A stretch of DNA of 64,000 nucleotides, taken from NCBI RefSeq assembly GCF_003570705.1, contig NZ_QWVT01000008.1:124001-188000 (forward strand). Reading direction: 5' to 3'. The DNA comes from Mesobacillus zeae. GTDB lineage: Bacteria; Bacillota; Bacilli; Bacillales; Cytobacillaceae. Positions 1-8,265 of the stretch are shown here, in pieces; position 1 is the stretch's first letter; the number at the start of each line of letters is the position of its first letter. The position numbers were made by a program, and so were the translations under genes. The notes under the pieces are model-generated. The model was not told the DNA's origin. It made no database searches and was given only the letters and a program-made list of their open reading frames with translations.

Positions 1-69
1 GTAAACAAGATATTAATGGTGGACAAACTTTAACAAACCGTTAATTTTATTTGCGAAGGAGGGGATGAA

Positions 70-753
70 ATGATTAAACGTCTGGCATTGTTACCACTTG
101 TTTATTGTTGCCTGCTCTTGCTCATTCCGGCGGCTGCTTCTGCAGACAATGATCTCCATAGCAGAGCAGATGTAGTCGGATTTCTGGAAAAAGCTTCTGA
201 AACCCAGATTTCTTTAAGCGAAAAAGATATGTCTCTTGATGAGATGAAACAGTCTCTCAGCCATTATTTTACAGATTCTTATCAGCAGCTTTTCTTAAAG
301 GAGAATGCAGTCAAGGCAGGGGGAAAATACCGGATATATGGATCGGACTTTGCCCCGTATTACATTCCTTTTAAAGCGATTTCGGATCCTGCAAAAATTA
401 CACGCTTTGATGGAAACATTTATGTAGTGGAGTATTTCAAGGCAAGAGGCGAAGGTCCGGTCAGCTATGAGGACCATTATGAAGCCATCCGTCTTACTCA
501 AGAGGGCGGAATGTGGAAGGTATCGGATTATTACAGTGAAAACGTCCCTGAAGAAGTCATCAAAAATGCATACTCCGAGAAAGCAAAAAACAAACCTAAA
601 GCGAAAGCTTCAAAGCAGAAAAAACTGGGGAATGCCGTGAGCGGCCAGCAGTCAGTAGAAATGTTTTTAAAAAAGCAGCCGTTTCTGTTGGAAGAAGTAA
701 GGAAACCCTTTTCCAGGCAATTTGAAAAAAATATAGGCTTAATCATATTATAA
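70..753 (+). CDS. Secreted protein of unknown function (DUF3993-like)
   Basis: A 227-residue protein with a typical signal peptide: basic MIKR, a hydrophobic stretch at about residues 5-22 and an AASA-type cleavage site near residue 25. The mature part is hydrophilic, with an aromatic middle (YRIYGSDFAPYYIPF) and a Lys-rich segment around 175-195. It recalls the DUF3993 family of Bacillus secreted proteins, but I assign that from memory of the pattern only. The start is supported by GAAGGAGGGG just upstream, and a hairpin terminator follows the stop directly, so it is probably the last gene of its transcript. No function can be inferred. The C-terminal 30 residues do not resemble anything I know. 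Confidence 0.6.
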   Translation: MIKRLALLPLVYCCLLLLIPAAASADNDLHSRADVVGFLEKASETQISLSEKDMSLDEMKQSLSHYFTDSYQQLFLKENAVKAGGKYRIYGSDFAPYYIPFKAISDPAKITRFDGNIYVVEYFKARGEGPVSYEDHYEAIRLTQEGGMWKVSDYYSENVPEEVIKNAYSEKAKNKPKAKASKQKKLGNAVSGQQSVEMFLKKQPFLLEEVRKPFSRQFEKNIGLIIL

Positions 754-761
754 AAAACCTT

Positions 762-785
762 GAAGGGCGTACAGCCCTTCTTTTT
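762..785. terminator. Bidirectional terminator between the DUF3993-like gene and the glutaredoxin gene
   Basis: The 7-bp stem GAAGGGC/GCCCTTC with a 5-nt loop is followed by five T on the + strand and by a T-run on the - strand. It serves both convergent genes. Confidence 0.85.
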
Positions 786-797
786 GCGTTCTATTTA

Positions 798-1040
798 CTA
801 ATTCCCCTGAATTCCAAGGGCGTCCATGAGACGGGGAAGATCAAAGCCTGTAAAGATTTGGTCTTGTATAATCACAGCGGGGGTAGATAAGATTCCGTAT
901 TGTTCCGTGAGTTCTTTCTTCGCTGAAGGGTCGGATGTTATGTTTTTTTCAGTGAAGTCCACGCCATGATCCTGAAGGAACCACTTTACGATTTTACAGG
1001 GCGGACAATCATCTTGTGTAAATACGGTAACAGTTGTCAA
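798..1040 (-). CDS. Glutaredoxin/NrdH-like thiol-disulfide protein
   Basis: An 80-residue single-domain thioredoxin-fold protein. The redox motif CPPC is at residues 13-16 after the first beta strand (TVTVFTQDDCPPC). The conserved cis-proline segment STPAVII lies near residue 53, and a GFD turn follows, as in glutaredoxins. Length and layout match small NrdH/glutaredoxin-type proteins that reduce ribonucleotide reductase or other cytosolic disulfides. The partner cannot be told from context, since no nrd genes are nearby. It is transcribed toward the convergent terminator at 762-785. Start: ATG preceded by GGAGAG-like purines. Confidence 0.8.
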   Translation of the reverse strand: MTTVTVFTQDDCPPCKIVKWFLQDHGVDFTEKNITSDPSAKKELTEQYGILSTPAVIIQDQIFTGFDLPRLMDALGIQGN

Positions 1041-1149
1041 ATTACTCTCCTCCGTTTAATTATGTAACTACTGACATATCGCAGTCTACGGTCCCGATTT
1101 CAATCTGCAATTGTGCGGATTTGTCAAGTGAACAAAAAATTTCACTCAC

Positions 1150-1171
1150 TGTACAAGCTTTTGCTTGTACA
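1150..1171. other. Perfect 9-bp inverted repeat with TTTT loop, upstream of ykuJ
   Basis: TGTACAAGC-TTTT-GCTTGTACA is an exact dyad, 110 bp upstream of the divergent glutaredoxin start and 150 bp upstream of ykuJ. It has no T-tract on the + strand. It could be a dyad operator or an RNA hairpin in a leader; the sequence alone does not decide. Confidence 0.55.
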
Positions 1172-1319
1172 ATTGCCTCTCGTTATTTTATTCTGTAAGT
1201 ATTGGCATGTAAAGAAATAGAGCAAGAATATTCAGATTGCATTTGATGCGGATAGAAACATGTCAACAGAGAAACCTTATTGGTAACTTGATTGTTTTTG
1301 CTTTGAAAGGAGAGGAATT

Positions 1320-1556
1320 ATGTCACAGCTTCAAGGAATTATAACCAGGCTGAAAAGCCTTCAAGAGCAAGCGGCCAGCGGGGAACCAGCACAGCGCTTT
1401 TTTGAAGTGAATGGTGAAAGGAAATGCCAGGTCACTTATCATCCAAAAACTGAAATATATGAGCTGGAAGTATACAATGAAAAAGAAAAGCCGAAGAAAT
1501 ACCAGTTCGACAATATCGATATGATTACGATTGAAATTTTCGATCTCATCCAGTAG
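1320..1556 (+). CDS. ykuJ: YkuJ family protein (DUF1797)
   Basis: A 78-residue cytosolic protein, length as in B. subtilis YkuJ (79). It keeps the family's recognisable start (MSQLQGIITRLKSLQEQA) and the C-terminal signature FDNIDMITIEIFDLIQ. The molecular function of the family is not known. The start has a strong AAAGGAGAGG site, and a strong terminator lies 7 bp after the stop, so it is probably monocistronic. It begins the block collinear with B. subtilis yku-ylb. Confidence 0.92.
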   Translation: MSQLQGIITRLKSLQEQAASGEPAQRFFEVNGERKCQVTYHPKTEIYELEVYNEKEKPKKYQFDNIDMITIEIFDLIQ

Positions 1557-1562
1557 GAAAAT

Positions 1563-1595
1563 AAAGGAGCCGCAAATCGGCTCCTTTATTTTTTT
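1563..1595 (+). terminator. Terminator of ykuJ
   Basis: The 10-bp perfect stem AAAGGAGCCG/CGGCTCCTTT with a 5-nt loop is followed by ATTTTTTT. Confidence 0.95.
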
Positions 1596-1687
1596 CATGG
1601 GATGAGGAGGGAGTGAATCAGGGCAATCTCATTGGAAATATGATAAAATGGGTTGGATTGAAATTCATTTTAGGGAGTTTTTCAAAG

Positions 1688-2131
1688 ATGTTTAGCCTAT
1701 ATAGCGGAGAATTTTTGCAAGTTAGCATCAAGGATTTGATGATTCCATCAGAACGTGTTGCCCACGTGCAGGTTGGAAACAGTCTTGAGCATGCACTTCT
1801 CGTATTGACAAAGAGCGGTTACACCGCCATTCCCGTACTTGATCCTCATTACCGCCTTCATGGGCTGATTAGTACGCCGATCATAATGGACAGCATACTC
1901 GGTCTTGAAAGGATTGAATTCGAACTCCTAGAAGAAAAACGTGTAGAGGAAGCAATGAATACAGATATCCCGAGAATTAATAGCGGCTCAACGATACAGT
2001 CATCTATAAGCCATCTGGTTGATCATCCATTTTTGTGTGTGGAAGACAGCAATGGATATTTTGACGGAATTTTAACAAGGCGGTCACTCCTGCAAGAATT
2101 GGAGAAACTCGCTAACCAGCCTAAGGGTTAA
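1688..2131 (+). CDS. darB: c-di-AMP-binding CBS-domain protein DarB/CbpB (YkuL)
   Basis: A 147-residue protein made of two CBS motifs: the segments around AHVQVGNSLEHALLVLTKSGYTAIPVLD and the C-terminal GILTRR. The sequence is close to B. subtilis DarB (147 aa), a c-di-AMP receptor that, when free of ligand, stimulates the stringent factor Rel and pyruvate carboxylase; those roles are family knowledge. I chose ATG 1688 because it reproduces the family length exactly. An in-frame GTG at 1613 directly after GAGGAGG would add 25 residues (NQGNLIGNMIKWVG...) that look unrelated, but it has the better Shine-Dalgarno, so the start is not certain. Confidence 0.88.
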   Translation: MFSLYSGEFLQVSIKDLMIPSERVAHVQVGNSLEHALLVLTKSGYTAIPVLDPHYRLHGLISTPIIMDSILGLERIEFELLEEKRVEEAMNTDIPRINSGSTIQSSISHLVDHPFLCVEDSNGYFDGILTRRSLLQELEKLANQPKG

Positions 2132-2197
2132 TACAGTAAAGTAAAGCCCCCGTTGCAGGGGGCTGAATTTTTGAGCTTAGAGATTGAGGTGGCAGGT

Positions 2198-3715
2198 TTG
2201 CAGCAAAATTATTTACGAAAAGAACTTCCCGGACAGGGTAAAAAAGTGACAAGAAAACCGCTTGTACTCGCCTCTGTCATGCTCGCCATGTTCATGGGAG
2301 CTATTGAGGCAACAATTGTATCGACAGCGATGCCGGCAATTGTAGGGGATCTTGGGGGCTTTGCCCATTACAGCTGGGTGTTTTCAGCCTATCTGCTGAT
2401 GAACTCCGTCACTGTTCTGATATATGGCAAGCTGTCGGATTTGTTTGGAAGAAAACCGATCCTTACATTCGGCATTACGATCTTTTTGATTGGTTCAATA
2501 TTATGCGGAATGGCTGAATCAATGCAAATGCTGATTATTTTCAGGCTTATCCAGGGGATTGGTGCAGGCGCTGTTATGCCAGTGGCAACAACCATTGTCG
2601 GAGATATATACAGCAAGGAAGAAAGGGCAAAGATACAGGGGTACTTATCCAGCGTATGGGGCATTTCTGCCATCATGGGGCCCGCAATCGGCGGGTTGCT
2701 TGTAGAATTTGTCAGCTGGCGGTTTGTTTTTTGGGTTAACATTCCTCTAGGGGTGCTGGCGATTTTAGGGGTGTGGCTGTTTCTGCATGAAAATGTGGAA
2801 AAGAAGAAGCACAGCATCGATTATGTTGGAGCTGTACTGCTGACATTGTCCATCAGTACCTTTATGTTCCTCCTTGTAGAGGGAGGAGTCCAATTTTCTT
2901 GGCTTTCAGCAAAAGCTCTCGTGCTTCTTGCCGTAAGCTTTGCTGCTTTTTTTCTGTTTGTACTTCAGGAGCAGAGAGCAGTCGAGCCAATGATGCCATT
3001 TAGTATCTGGAAAGAAAAATCCATTTTCATTGCCAATATGACTTCTCTTTCAACAGGAGTGATGCTGATAGGTATATCAAGTTTCCTGCCAGCCTTCGTC
3101 CAGGGTGTTATGGAGCGTTCCCCTATCGTTGCTGGTTTTACACTCACCGCCATGTCAATAGGCTGGCCGATTGCATCAACCATTTCAGGAAGGCTGCTCC
3201 TTAATATTGGCTATCGCAAGACCTGTATCGCCGGCGGTTTAGCCTTAATCGCAGGGAGCCTCATGTTTGCCACTCTGACTCCGGAAGCAGGTCCGCTTTG
3301 GGCTGCAGCAGGCTCATTCTTGATCGGTATTGGCATGGGGCTGACGAGCACAGCTTTTATCGTATCAATCCAAAGTACGGTGTCCTGGCAGCAGAGGGGT
3401 ATAGCTACTGCAGCGAATATGTTTATGAGAAATCTTGGAAACACGATTGGTGCCGCCCTTCTTGGCGGAATATTGAACAGCAGAATTAAGGCGTATTTTG
3501 ATGCAAATCCAGTCCAGGGCGGGAGCGATGTTTCGGTTGACTCTGTTAATCTCCTCCTTAATGAAAAGGAAAGGGCCGCCATGGCTGAAAGTGTTAGAGC
3601 AGTACTCCAGGAAGGTCTTACTGGGGCCCTGCATGCAGTGTATATTGTTGTCTTAGTATTTGCTTTGGCAAGCATGCTGCTTATTGCTTGTTTGCCCAAA
3701 AACGAGAAGAATTAA
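2198..3715 (+). CDS. MFS multidrug exporter, DHA2 (14-TM) family
   Basis: A 505-residue membrane protein with about 14 hydrophobic segments and the hallmarks of DHA2 drug:H+ antiporters: TIVSTAMPAIVGDLG in TM1, the loop 2-3 motif GKLSDLFGRKP, and the motif-C-like GPAIGGLL in TM5. It probably exports cationic or amphiphilic compounds; the substrate is unknown. The open frame reaches back to 2153, but I prefer TTG 2198, which has GAGGTGG 7 bp upstream. It lies between darB and ccpC, where B. subtilis has no transporter, so it is an insertion relative to that order. No obvious terminator separates it from darB, so read-through is possible. Confidence 0.9.
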   Translation: MQQNYLRKELPGQGKKVTRKPLVLASVMLAMFMGAIEATIVSTAMPAIVGDLGGFAHYSWVFSAYLLMNSVTVLIYGKLSDLFGRKPILTFGITIFLIGSILCGMAESMQMLIIFRLIQGIGAGAVMPVATTIVGDIYSKEERAKIQGYLSSVWGISAIMGPAIGGLLVEFVSWRFVFWVNIPLGVLAILGVWLFLHENVEKKKHSIDYVGAVLLTLSISTFMFLLVEGGVQFSWLSAKALVLLAVSFAAFFLFVLQEQRAVEPMMPFSIWKEKSIFIANMTSLSTGVMLIGISSFLPAFVQGVMERSPIVAGFTLTAMSIGWPIASTISGRLLLNIGYRKTCIAGGLALIAGSLMFATLTPEAGPLWAAAGSFLIGIGMGLTSTAFIVSIQSTVSWQQRGIATAANMFMRNLGNTIGAALLGGILNSRIKAYFDANPVQGGSDVSVDSVNLLLNEKERAAMAESVRAVLQEGLTGALHAVYIVVLVFALASMLLIACLPKNEKN

Positions 3716-3764
3716 AAGTTGACTGAAACAAAACCAATCTATTGACTCAGGGGGGGGGAAGCTG

Positions 3765-4652
3765 TTGTCCTCGTTGTCAGAGTTTCACCTGTTGTCGGTG
3801 CTGGGCCAGGAAATGAACATGCGCAAAGCTGCTGAACGTCTGTTTGTCTCGCAGCCGGCATTATCCCAAAGACTGCAAAATATTGAAAAGTCCTGGGGGG
3901 AAAAGCTGTTCATCAGGTCCCAAAAGGGACTTTCCCTGACACCGGCTGGAGAGCTTGTCATTCAGTTTGCCAACGAGATGCTCGTAAAGGAAGAAAAAGT
4001 CCGCGAGTCGGTCTCGGCACTGAATGATGAAGTCCATGGTACCTTGAAGATAGCAGTGGCCTCTATTGTCGGTCAAAACTGGCTGCCGCAAGTGCTGAAG
4101 AAATTCGTGGGGAAATATCCCCAGGCGAAAATCTCACTCATCACTGGCTGGAGCAGTGAAATAGCAAGGGCCTTGTATGATGATGAAGTCCATATTGGCA
4201 TTATCAGGGGGACACCCGATTGGAAAGGGGTTAAGATGCATTTGTTCAAGGATAGCCTATTCCTTGTCGACACGGAAATTACCCGTCCCGAACAAATGCT
4301 TGAAACTGACCGCCCATTTATCCAATTCAAGAGTGATTCGAATTATTACCAGGAAATCCAGGATTGGTGGCTCAGGAATTTCCAGGCTGCACCAAAACGA
4401 ACCATTATTGTGGATCAGATTGAGACATGTAAGCAAATGACGTTCAATGGCATCGGTTATGCGATTCTCCCTGAAATCACCCTGAATGGAGGGGAAGGGG
4501 ATATCTTTAAAATTCCTCTTCTGGATGAGCATGGGGAACTTATCAAGCGGGATACATGGCTGCTGGGATACGAATCTGCGTTTCAGCTGAAGCAGGTTCA
4601 AGCATTTATTGAGATTGTTAAAGAGCATATTGAGGAAACAGGCAAAAGCTAG
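3765..4652 (+). CDS. ccpC: LysR-type regulator CcpC (YkuM)
   Basis: A 295-residue LysR protein. The N-terminal winged HTH (residues about 5-62, core NMRKAAERLFVSQPALSQRLQNIE) is followed by a substrate-binding domain (ITGWSSEIARALYDDEVHIGIIRG). It is close to B. subtilis CcpC (293 aa), a citrate-responsive repressor of aconitase and citrate synthase; regulation of TCA genes is inferred by orthology. The start is TTG 3765, matching the family N-terminus. Upstream lies an unusual run of nine G that serves as the Shine-Dalgarno. The flavodoxin genes that follow ccpC in B. subtilis are missing; dapH follows instead. Confidence 0.9.
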   Translation: MSSLSEFHLLSVLGQEMNMRKAAERLFVSQPALSQRLQNIEKSWGEKLFIRSQKGLSLTPAGELVIQFANEMLVKEEKVRESVSALNDEVHGTLKIAVASIVGQNWLPQVLKKFVGKYPQAKISLITGWSSEIARALYDDEVHIGIIRGTPDWKGVKMHLFKDSLFLVDTEITRPEQMLETDRPFIQFKSDSNYYQEIQDWWLRNFQAAPKRTIIVDQIETCKQMTFNGIGYAILPEITLNGGEGDIFKIPLLDEHGELIKRDTWLLGYESAFQLKQVQAFIEIVKEHIEETGKS

Positions 4653-4730
4653 GACAGTTTGTTCTTGTTTTCAGCGCTTTTGTCTGATAAAGTAATTTTA
4701 GCCAAATACATAAAATGGAGGTTAATACGA

Positions 4731-5441
4731 ATGAAAATGATGGATGCGAATGAAATTATTTCTTTTATTCAAAACAGCAAGAAAGCGACTCCGGTCAAGG
4801 TTTATATAAAGGGAAACCTCGAGGGAATCGATTTTGGTTCTTCCTCCAAAACCTTTATAAATGGAAACAGCGGTGTTGTTTTCGGTGAGTGGCAGGAGCT
4901 TAGCGAGGCTATTGATTCCAATAAGGAACTTATCGAAGATTATGTCGTGGAGAATGACCGTAGAAACTCTGCCATTCCTCTCCTTGATATGAAAAATATC
5001 AAAGCAAGGATTGAGCCAGGTGCTTTAATCAGGGAACAAGTAGAAATCGGTGATAATGCAGTCATAATGATGGGAGCCGTTATTAATATTGGCTCGGTCA
5101 TTGGTGAGGGCACAATGATCGACATGAATGCAATCCTTGGCGGCAGGGCAACTGTGGGTAAGAACTGCCATGTCGGTGCAGGAGCAGTCTTGGCAGGCGT
5201 TATTGAGCCGCCTTCTGCAAAGCCGGTTTTCGTTGAAGATGATGTTGTAATTGGAGCGAATGCAGTTATTCTTGAAGGAGTCCAGGTTGGGAAAGGCGCG
5301 GTTGTAGCAGCGGGTGCAGTTGTCGTTGATGATGTACCACCTAACACGGTTGTTGCCGGAATCCCTGCGAGGGTCATTAAGGAAATTGATGAAAAGACAA
5401 AATCGAAAACTGAAATAAAGCAGGAACTGCGCCAGCTGTAA
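4731..5441 (+). CDS. dapH: Tetrahydrodipicolinate N-acetyltransferase
   Basis: A 236-residue left-handed beta-helix acetyltransferase. After a mixed N-terminal domain come many hexapeptide repeats ([45 protein letters not shown]). It acetylates tetrahydrodipicolinate with acetyl-CoA, the committing step of the acetylated DAP branch that feeds lysine and peptidoglycan mDAP. The start at ATG 4731 ([14 protein letters not shown]) matches the family length of 236 and has TGGAGGT upstream; an in-frame upstream start would add an unrelated tail. It is followed by dapL, the deacetylase of the same branch. Confidence 0.96.
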   Translation: MKMMDANEIISFIQNSKKATPVKVYIKGNLEGIDFGSSSKTFINGNSGVVFGEWQELSEAIDSNKELIEDYVVENDRRNSAIPLLDMKNIKARIEPGALIREQVEIGDNAVIMMGAVINIGSVIGEGTMIDMNAILGGRATVGKNCHVGAGAVLAGVIEPPSAKPVFVEDDVVIGANAVILEGVQVGKGAVVAAGAVVVDDVPPNTVVAGIPARVIKEIDEKTKSKTEIKQELRQL

Positions 5442-5461
5442 GCTGCTGCATGAATACTGAA

Positions 5462-5494
5462 GCGTGGATATACCATCATCCACGCTTTCTTTTT
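5462..5494 (+). terminator. Hairpin between dapH and dapL
   Basis: The 8-bp stem GCGTGGAT/ATCCACGC with an 8-nt loop is followed by TTTCTTTTT. It lies 20 bp after dapH and 30 bp before dapL, so it may act as a partial terminator that tunes the ratio of the two genes. Confidence 0.7.
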
Positions 5495-5525
5495 ATTCAT
5501 TTATGAACAGGGGAGGAAAGCATCA

Positions 5526-6650
5526 ATGGAATTGCACCCTTTTGCAGAAATTAGAAGGAGTCTTCATCAAATACCGGAACTTGGCTTCCAGGAATATAAG
5601 ACCCAAGCCTTTATATTAAATTACCTGCAGTCGCTCGAACAGGAGAAATTGGAGATCAAGCTGTGGAAAACCGGGATTTTTGTCAAAATCAAGGGCATAA
5701 ACCCCGTTAAAACAATCGGCTACCGAGCCGATATGGATGGTCTTCCAATAAAGGAAGAGACAGGCCTTACTTACAGTTCAACACATGAAGGGAAAATGCA
5801 TGCTTGCGGCCATGATTTTCATATGAGCATTGCCCTTGGTTTAATCTCTCACTTTACAGCGAATCCAGTTAATGATCACCTCTTGTTCATTTTTCAGCCT
5901 GCTGAAGAAGGACCTGGAGGCGCCGAGCCGATGCTAAAGTCAGACATTATGAAAGAATGGAAGCCCGATATGGTCATGGCTCTCCATATTGCCCCAGAGT
6001 ATCCTGCAGGGACAATTGCGACAAAGGAAGGACTTTTATTCGCAAATACATCTGAGCTGTTCATCGACCTGAAAGGGAAAGGCGGCCATGCAGCAAGACC
6101 TCACGAGGCTAACGATATGATTATTGCAGCCTGTATGCTAATCACCCAGCTCCAGACAGTCATATCAAGAAATGTAGATCCGCTTGACAGTGCGGTATTG
6201 ACAATAGGAAAACTGACAGCGGGCACTGTCCAGAATATCATTGCCGAAACTGCCAGGATAGAAGGTACTATCAGGACACTTTCCGGGGAATCAATGGTAA
6301 GAGTCAAGGAAAGGCTTCAGTCCATTGTCTCAGGGATTGAAACAGGGTACAGCTGCGAGGCTATAATCGATTATGGAGCAATGTATCATCAGGTATATAA
6401 CGACCCTGCGCTTTCAAGAGAGTTTATCGACTTTGCCGGCCTCCAGGAGGAAATTGAGGTGGTAGAGTGCGGAGAGGCTATGACAGGTGAAGACTTTGGC
6501 TATATGCTGAAAGAAATACCGGGTTTCATGTTCTGGCTCGGTGTCGGTTCCGATTATGGGCTTCATCACTCAAAGCTGAATCCCGACGAGAAAGCGATTG
6601 AAACAGCCATTTCCCTATCAGCAAGCTATATAGAGCATAAGAGCAGTTGA
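5526..6650 (+). CDS. dapL: N-acetyldiaminopimelate deacetylase
   Basis: A 374-residue M20-family metallohydrolase, the same length as B. subtilis DapL (YkuR). Metal-site motifs are visible: [18 protein letters not shown], the catalytic-Glu region [13 protein letters not shown], and the C-terminal GLHHSKLNP His. The dimerisation insert [17 protein letters not shown] is typical of amidohydrolases. It removes acetate from N-acetyl-LL-DAP before epimerisation. RBS: GGGGAGGAAAG before ATG 5526. In this family dapL names the deacetylase, not the LL-DAP aminotransferase of plants and chlamydiae. Confidence 0.95.
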   Translation: MELHPFAEIRRSLHQIPELGFQEYKTQAFILNYLQSLEQEKLEIKLWKTGIFVKIKGINPVKTIGYRADMDGLPIKEETGLTYSSTHEGKMHACGHDFHMSIALGLISHFTANPVNDHLLFIFQPAEEGPGGAEPMLKSDIMKEWKPDMVMALHIAPEYPAGTIATKEGLLFANTSELFIDLKGKGGHAARPHEANDMIIAACMLITQLQTVISRNVDPLDSAVLTIGKLTAGTVQNIIAETARIEGTIRTLSGESMVRVKERLQSIVSGIETGYSCEAIIDYGAMYHQVYNDPALSREFIDFAGLQEEIEVVECGEAMTGEDFGYMLKEIPGFMFWLGVGSDYGLHHSKLNPDEKAIETAISLSASYIEHKSS

Positions 6651-6962
6651 CCGGAAGCTTCTTCTTTCCGGCTGGCTGCCCTTGCTCTTTTCAGAGCCTT
6701 ATTGCTTTGAAAAATGATTATTACATGATAGACTTTAAATGAAAATGGAATATTTACCATATGTTTTTGAATGTTTACAAACAAGCTTGCAAGGGGAATA
6801 AAGGTAGAGAGGTTTTTTTGTGATGAGATTATAATTACTTTTTAATTAAATTAATTATAATTTAATATTGACTATATTTTAAGTGGTCGATATAATAAAG
6901 AAGAGATAACCGATAAGACGCTTCGGCGTTCTTATTAATATAAGCAATGGAGGGATTTAAAC
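6651..6962 (+). promoter_or_regulatory. 312-bp intergenic region with the ykuU promoter and leader hairpin
   Basis: After a CCGGAA/TTCCGG hairpin near dapL the region is very AT-rich. At 6868-6896 lies a near-perfect sigma-A promoter, TTGACT-17 bp-TATAAT. The transcript should start near 6903. Its leader carries a hairpin at 6913-6935 (ATAAGACGC-TTCG-GCGTTCTTAT, one bulge) closed by a cUUCGg tetraloop, followed by ATGGAGGG as the ykuU ribosome site. Two ATTATAATT segments upstream of the -35 could be operator half-sites, but the region is too AT-rich to be sure. Confidence 0.8.
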
Positions 6963-7505
6963 ATGCCAGAACGCATGGTAGGAAAACAAGCACCGCGTTT
7001 CGCAATGGACGCAGTAATGCCTAATAAGGAATTTGGAAAAGTAAGTCTTGAGGAAAACATGAAAAATGATAAGTGGACTGTGTTATTCTTCTACCCAATG
7101 GATTTCACTTTTGTCTGCCCAACTGAAATTACTGCAATGTCAGATCGTTATGATGAGTTTGAAGATTTGGATGCTGAAGTAATTGGTGTTTCCACAGATA
7201 CAATCCATACTCACCTTGCTTGGATCAAAACAGATCGCAAGGAGAACGGCATTGGTGATCTTAAATATCCGCTTGCTGCTGATACAAACCATGTTGTTGC
7301 GCGTGAGTATGGCGTCCTGATTGAGGAAGAAGGCATTGCTCTCCGCGGCCTGTTCATCATTAATCCTGAAGGCGAAATGATGTATTCTGTCGTTAACCAC
7401 AACAATATCGGCCGCGATGTCGATGAAACTCTTCGTGTTCTCCAGGCGCTTCAAACTGGCGGACTCTGCCCAGCTAACTGGAAACCTGGACAAGCTACAC
7501 TTTAA
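6963..7505 (+). CDS. ykuU: 2-Cys peroxiredoxin YkuU
   Basis: A 180-residue AhpC/Prx1-type peroxiredoxin. The peroxidatic Cys is in FTFVCPTEI (about residue 52) and the resolving Cys in GGLCPANWKPG (about residue 168), as in typical dimeric 2-Cys peroxiredoxins. It reduces H2O2 and organic hydroperoxides in the cytosol. It has its own strong promoter and is followed by a terminator, then by ykuV, a thiol-disulfide protein, as in B. subtilis. Confidence 0.95.
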   Translation: MPERMVGKQAPRFAMDAVMPNKEFGKVSLEENMKNDKWTVLFFYPMDFTFVCPTEITAMSDRYDEFEDLDAEVIGVSTDTIHTHLAWIKTDRKENGIGDLKYPLAADTNHVVAREYGVLIEEEGIALRGLFIINPEGEMMYSVVNHNNIGRDVDETLRVLQALQTGGLCPANWKPGQATL

Positions 7506-7519
7506 GCAAGATATTCAAT

Positions 7520-7550
7520 AAAGACCTAACCTATTGTTAGGTCTTTATTT
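7520..7550 (+). terminator. Terminator of ykuU
   Basis: The 11-bp perfect stem AAAGACCTAAC/GTTAGGTCTTT is followed by ATTTT. It lies between ykuU and ykuV. Confidence 0.92.
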
Positions 7551-7580
7551 TGATAAACAGACAAGGAGTGTGTATCATAT

Positions 7581-8036
7581 ATGAAACTTCGAGAGCCAAT
7601 GCCAGAATTGAGCGGTGCAGTTGAGTGGTTGAATGGAGAAGTAACAAGGGAAGAATTGATCGGGGAAAAACCGACATTGATACACTTCTGGTCCATAAGC
7701 TGCCATCTTTGCAAAGAAGCAATGCCGCAGGTTAACGAATTCCGTGACCGTTTTCAAGGAAAGTTAAACGTGGTGGCTGTCCATATGCCACGGTCGGAAA
7801 ATGACCTTGATCTTGAAGAAATCAAGAAGGTAGCCGGTGAGCATGGAATTGAGCAGCCAATCTTTGTGGACAGTGAGCATAAGTTGACAAATGCTTTTGA
7901 AAATCAGTATGTTCCAGCTTATTATGTGTTTGATAGAGAAGGGAAGCTCCGCCATTTCCAGGCAGGGGGAAGCGGAATGAAAATGCTTGAGAAACGTGTT
8001 AACAGGGTACTAGATGAAACTGAGAAAAGCGAATAA
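7581..8036 (+). CDS. ykuV: Thiol-disulfide oxidoreductase YkuV
   Basis: A 151-residue TlpA/thioredoxin-fold protein, nearly identical in pattern to B. subtilis YkuV. The redox motif is CHLC (HFWSISCHLCKEAMPQ) rather than WCGPC, followed by the cis-Pro segment YVPAYYVFD. There is no signal peptide, so it is cytosolic. It is known in B. subtilis as a thiol-disulfide reductase; pairing with the peroxiredoxin YkuU is inferred from adjacency. RBS: AAGGAGTG. A strong terminator follows. Confidence 0.93.
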   Translation: MKLREPMPELSGAVEWLNGEVTREELIGEKPTLIHFWSISCHLCKEAMPQVNEFRDRFQGKLNVVAVHMPRSENDLDLEEIKKVAGEHGIEQPIFVDSEHKLTNAFENQYVPAYYVFDREGKLRHFQAGGSGMKMLEKRVNRVLDETEKSE

Positions 8037-8037
8037 C

Positions 8038-8068
8038 AAAAGGCCGGCCCAAAAAGGCCGGCCTTTTT
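8038..8068 (+). terminator. Terminator of ykuV
   Basis: The GC-rich stem AAAAGGCCGGCC/GGCCGGCCTTTT is followed by T5; each arm contains a GGCCGGCC palindrome. Confidence 0.93.
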
Positions 8069-8180
8069 AAATAGGCGCCGCGTGTCAAGGTGGTATGAGC
8101 GATCAGTGGTAAGAGGTTTTCCGGTTAGTATCAAAGGGTATGGCAAAAAGAGCAGGACACAGCTACATTAAGTAGTTATA

Positions 8181-8196
8181 TGTGAAAATAATCACA
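8181..8196. promoter_or_regulatory. Rex/Fnr-type operator upstream of the bd oxidase genes
   Basis: TGTGA-AAATAA-TCACA is a perfect dyad. This core fits the Bacillus Fnr consensus (TGTGA-N6-TCACA) and 15 of 16 positions of the Rex site (TGTGAA-N4-TTCACA). Both regulators control bd oxidases in Bacillus. A possible promoter follows (TTGGGA at 8204, 16 bp, TAAAAT at 8226). Which protein binds cannot be told by eye. Confidence 0.7.
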
Positions 8197-8265
8197 AAAT
8201 ATTTTGGGAATGAGTCAGTCCGGATTAAAATAGGAATGATACAAAGTCAGGAAAGGAGCAGGTTT

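Noticed and set aside
4653-4730. Lysine riboswitch (L box) before dapH
   Set aside because: The gap is under 80 bp and has none of the structure of an L box.
6841-6870. PerR-like box upstream of ykuU
   Set aside because: Two ATTATAATT segments are present, but the best 15-mer matches only about 10 of 14 positions in a very AT-rich stretch.
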